Shown one piece after another: positions 5,813 through 6,922 of a stretch of DNA of 6,922 bases. The stretch comes from Gemmataceae bacterium (GTDB lineage: Bacteria > Planctomycetota > Planctomycetia > Gemmatales > Gemmataceae), in contig JANWVS010000110.1 of NCBI GenBank assembly GCA_025056835.1, forward strand, positions 1-6,922. The letters are read 5' to 3'. A model generated the notes under the pieces. It was not told the DNA's origin, did not search any database, and worked only from the letters and a program-made list of their open reading frames with translations. Each line of letters starts with the position of its first letter. Position 1 is the first letter of the stretch. The position numbers were made by a program, and so were the translations under genes.

Positions 5813-6922
5813 TCAGGGATCGAGCGGCGACCAATCGACAATGTCGAAGCGCGCGTGCGGCGAGACGTTGGGCGCGCCGACCAGCGAGTCATAAGCCGCT
5901 CGACACGGTTTGAGAAACTTTTGCACATCGGCTTGGGCAATCGGCCCTTGTTCGACCAAGAACATCAGGTCCGCCTGGCCGGGCACGCGAACATGATGGA
6001 TGTTAGGAAAGGTGGCGGCCACGGCGTTGGCGACGTCGCGGCCAGCTGGGCTGGCCGGTGCCAACAGAAAAGTGTGCTGCTGCTGATTGATCTTGCCGGC
6101 CAGAAGCGGCGCGGCGCGTTGCAAGTATTCTTCGGTCTGCTCACGCAGCTTGTCAGGGTCGCCGCCTTGATTGTTTACCTGCCATTCGGCGCCGAGGATT
6201 TGGGCGACGTCCATGATCGGCAGGTGCTGTCCAAGGAGATTGCTCGTTTCTTGAAGCAAGGGCAAGGCCAGCTGCCGCGTCAGGTCGCCGCTATTGATAC
6301 ACGCGGATTGCAAACCGCCGCGCGGAACCAGCACGCGATCGTTGAGTTCTTTATCGAGTTGAAGCCAGTGTTCGGCGCTGAGGTTTTGTAGGAAGCGAAG
6401 GGCAGCTCGTTCGAGATCGTCCTCATTGTCGGGCAAGATGACGCGAGCCGTGGCTGAATCGCGAATGACTTCCCAAAAAGCGTCGGGCGTGGGTAAGGGC
6501 GAACGGGTCAAGGTGTGTTCACTCGCAGGCCGCGTACCGGTTAGATCTTCGTTTTCGTCGGCCGGATTGCAGTCGAGGTTTTCCATCAAACTGCGCAGTC
6601 GTTGGCGGCAAAAGCCGAGGTCTCGGCTTCGGTCGGCGAGACGACCGGCCAAGGACGCGTAGCAATTCTTGACGGCGAAGTGCACTTCCTCGGCCAGGCG
6701 CTGACGAGCGTAGAGGGTCAACGTGTCCATGAAGTGACGAAGTTGGCGGGTCTTGGATCGTCCGCCGAAAAAACGAAAGCCGGTGACGGCCGTCAGACAA
6801 TCTTGAAGAGCGGCGTCCACGTCTTTCCGAGCGGCGGCCGTTTTTGCCGCGTGTTCTGGAAGTTGAGCGGCGAGGTCTTCGGCAACCTTCAGGCAATGTC
6901 GGCGCACCAAATCAAGCGCTGT
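5813..6922 (-). CDS. C-terminal part of a large helical protein, probably planctomycete tubulin-like
   Basis: The visible 369 residues are the end of a protein whose start lies beyond the right edge; the frame stays open to 6922. The TTG at 6910 is read as an internal Leu. The first ~130 residues are charged and helical, with coiled-coil character and two short Cys-containing stretches. The tail has EEYLQRAAPLLAG, then a predicted strand FLLAPASPAG, then ADLMFLVEQGPIAQADV, and ends in SPHARFDIVDWSPLDP. This order (helix ending in P-x-L, LL-x-P strand, acidic D-x-x-x-x-x-E strand, SPHARFD-WSPL end) recalls the C termini of large tubulin-like proteins of planctomycetes (Tubulin_2). The GTPase-like part would lie outside the window, so the call rests on remembered similarity. 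Role unknown. It converges with trmB, 12 nt between stops. Confidence 0.6.
   Translation of the reverse strand, partial: TALDLVRRHCLKVAEDLAAQLPEHAAKTAAARKDVDAALQDCLTAVTGFRFFGGRSKTRQLRHFMDTLTLYARQRLAEEVHFAVKNCYASLAGRLADRSRDLGFCRQRLRSLMENLDCNPADENEDLTGTRPASEHTLTRSPLPTPDAFWEVIRDSATARVILPDNEDDLERAALRFLQNLSAEHWLQLDKELNDRVLVPRGGLQSACINSGDLTRQLALPLLQETSNLLGQHLPIMDVAQILGAEWQVNNQGGDPDKLREQTEEYLQRAAPLLAGKINQQQHTFLLAPASPAGRDVANAVAATFPNIHHVRVPGQADLMFLVEQGPIAQADVQKFLKPCRAAYDSLVGAPNVSPHARFDIVDWSPLDP

Overview
This is a compact, protein-coding stretch of a GC-rich bacterial chromosome. It holds six complete genes and two genes cut by the window edges, with almost no non-coding DNA. No RNA gene, insertion sequence, CRISPR array or phage gene is visible. 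The gene content suggests a planctomycete, probably of the Pirellula type. The pointers are a C-terminal piece resembling the large planctomycete tubulin-like proteins, a methyltransferase with a signal peptide, and a FabZ-like dehydratase of the HMPGYPLLPGVLMCEAAAQ type next to trmB. This assignment is inference from remembered family patterns, not a database search.

Layout. Positions 1-962 (minus strand) carry a two-gene unit: a HAD-family phosphatase resembling phosphoglycolate phosphatase, then a short-chain dehydrogenase (window-truncated) whose ATG overlaps the phosphatase stop in an ATGA junction. A 202-bp divergent intergenic region (963-1164) holds a plausible sigma70-type promoter for the rightward gene and an imperfect 26-bp dyad that could be an operator. 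Positions 1165-3120 (plus) encode a 12-helix APC-superfamily amino acid permease that carries a soluble insert of about 180 residues in the loop between helices 5 and 6. A 46-bp gap with a perfect TATAAT separates it from a run of four plus-strand genes (3167-5800): an exported SAM-dependent methyltransferase, truB (tRNA pseudouridine 55 synthase), a FabZ-like hydroxyacyl-ACP dehydratase and trmB (tRNA m7G46 methyltransferase). They are separated by 10 nt, overlapped by 23 nt and separated by 1 nt respectively, so they are very likely co-transcribed. truB, the dehydratase and trmB all appear to start with GTG. From 6922 back to 5813 (minus) lies the C-terminal part of a large helical protein, probably tubulin-like, converging on trmB with only 12 nt between stops.

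How the genes relate. truB and trmB modify neighbouring parts of the tRNA elbow (pseudouridine 55 in the T arm, m7G46 in the variable loop), and a fatty-acid synthesis enzyme sits translationally packed between them. The rest is housekeeping or transport. The most unusual item is the permease insert, which is made of two diverged copies of a beta-rich module about 90 residues apart, predicted to lie on the outer face of the membrane. Nothing here forms a clear new defence or mobile system.
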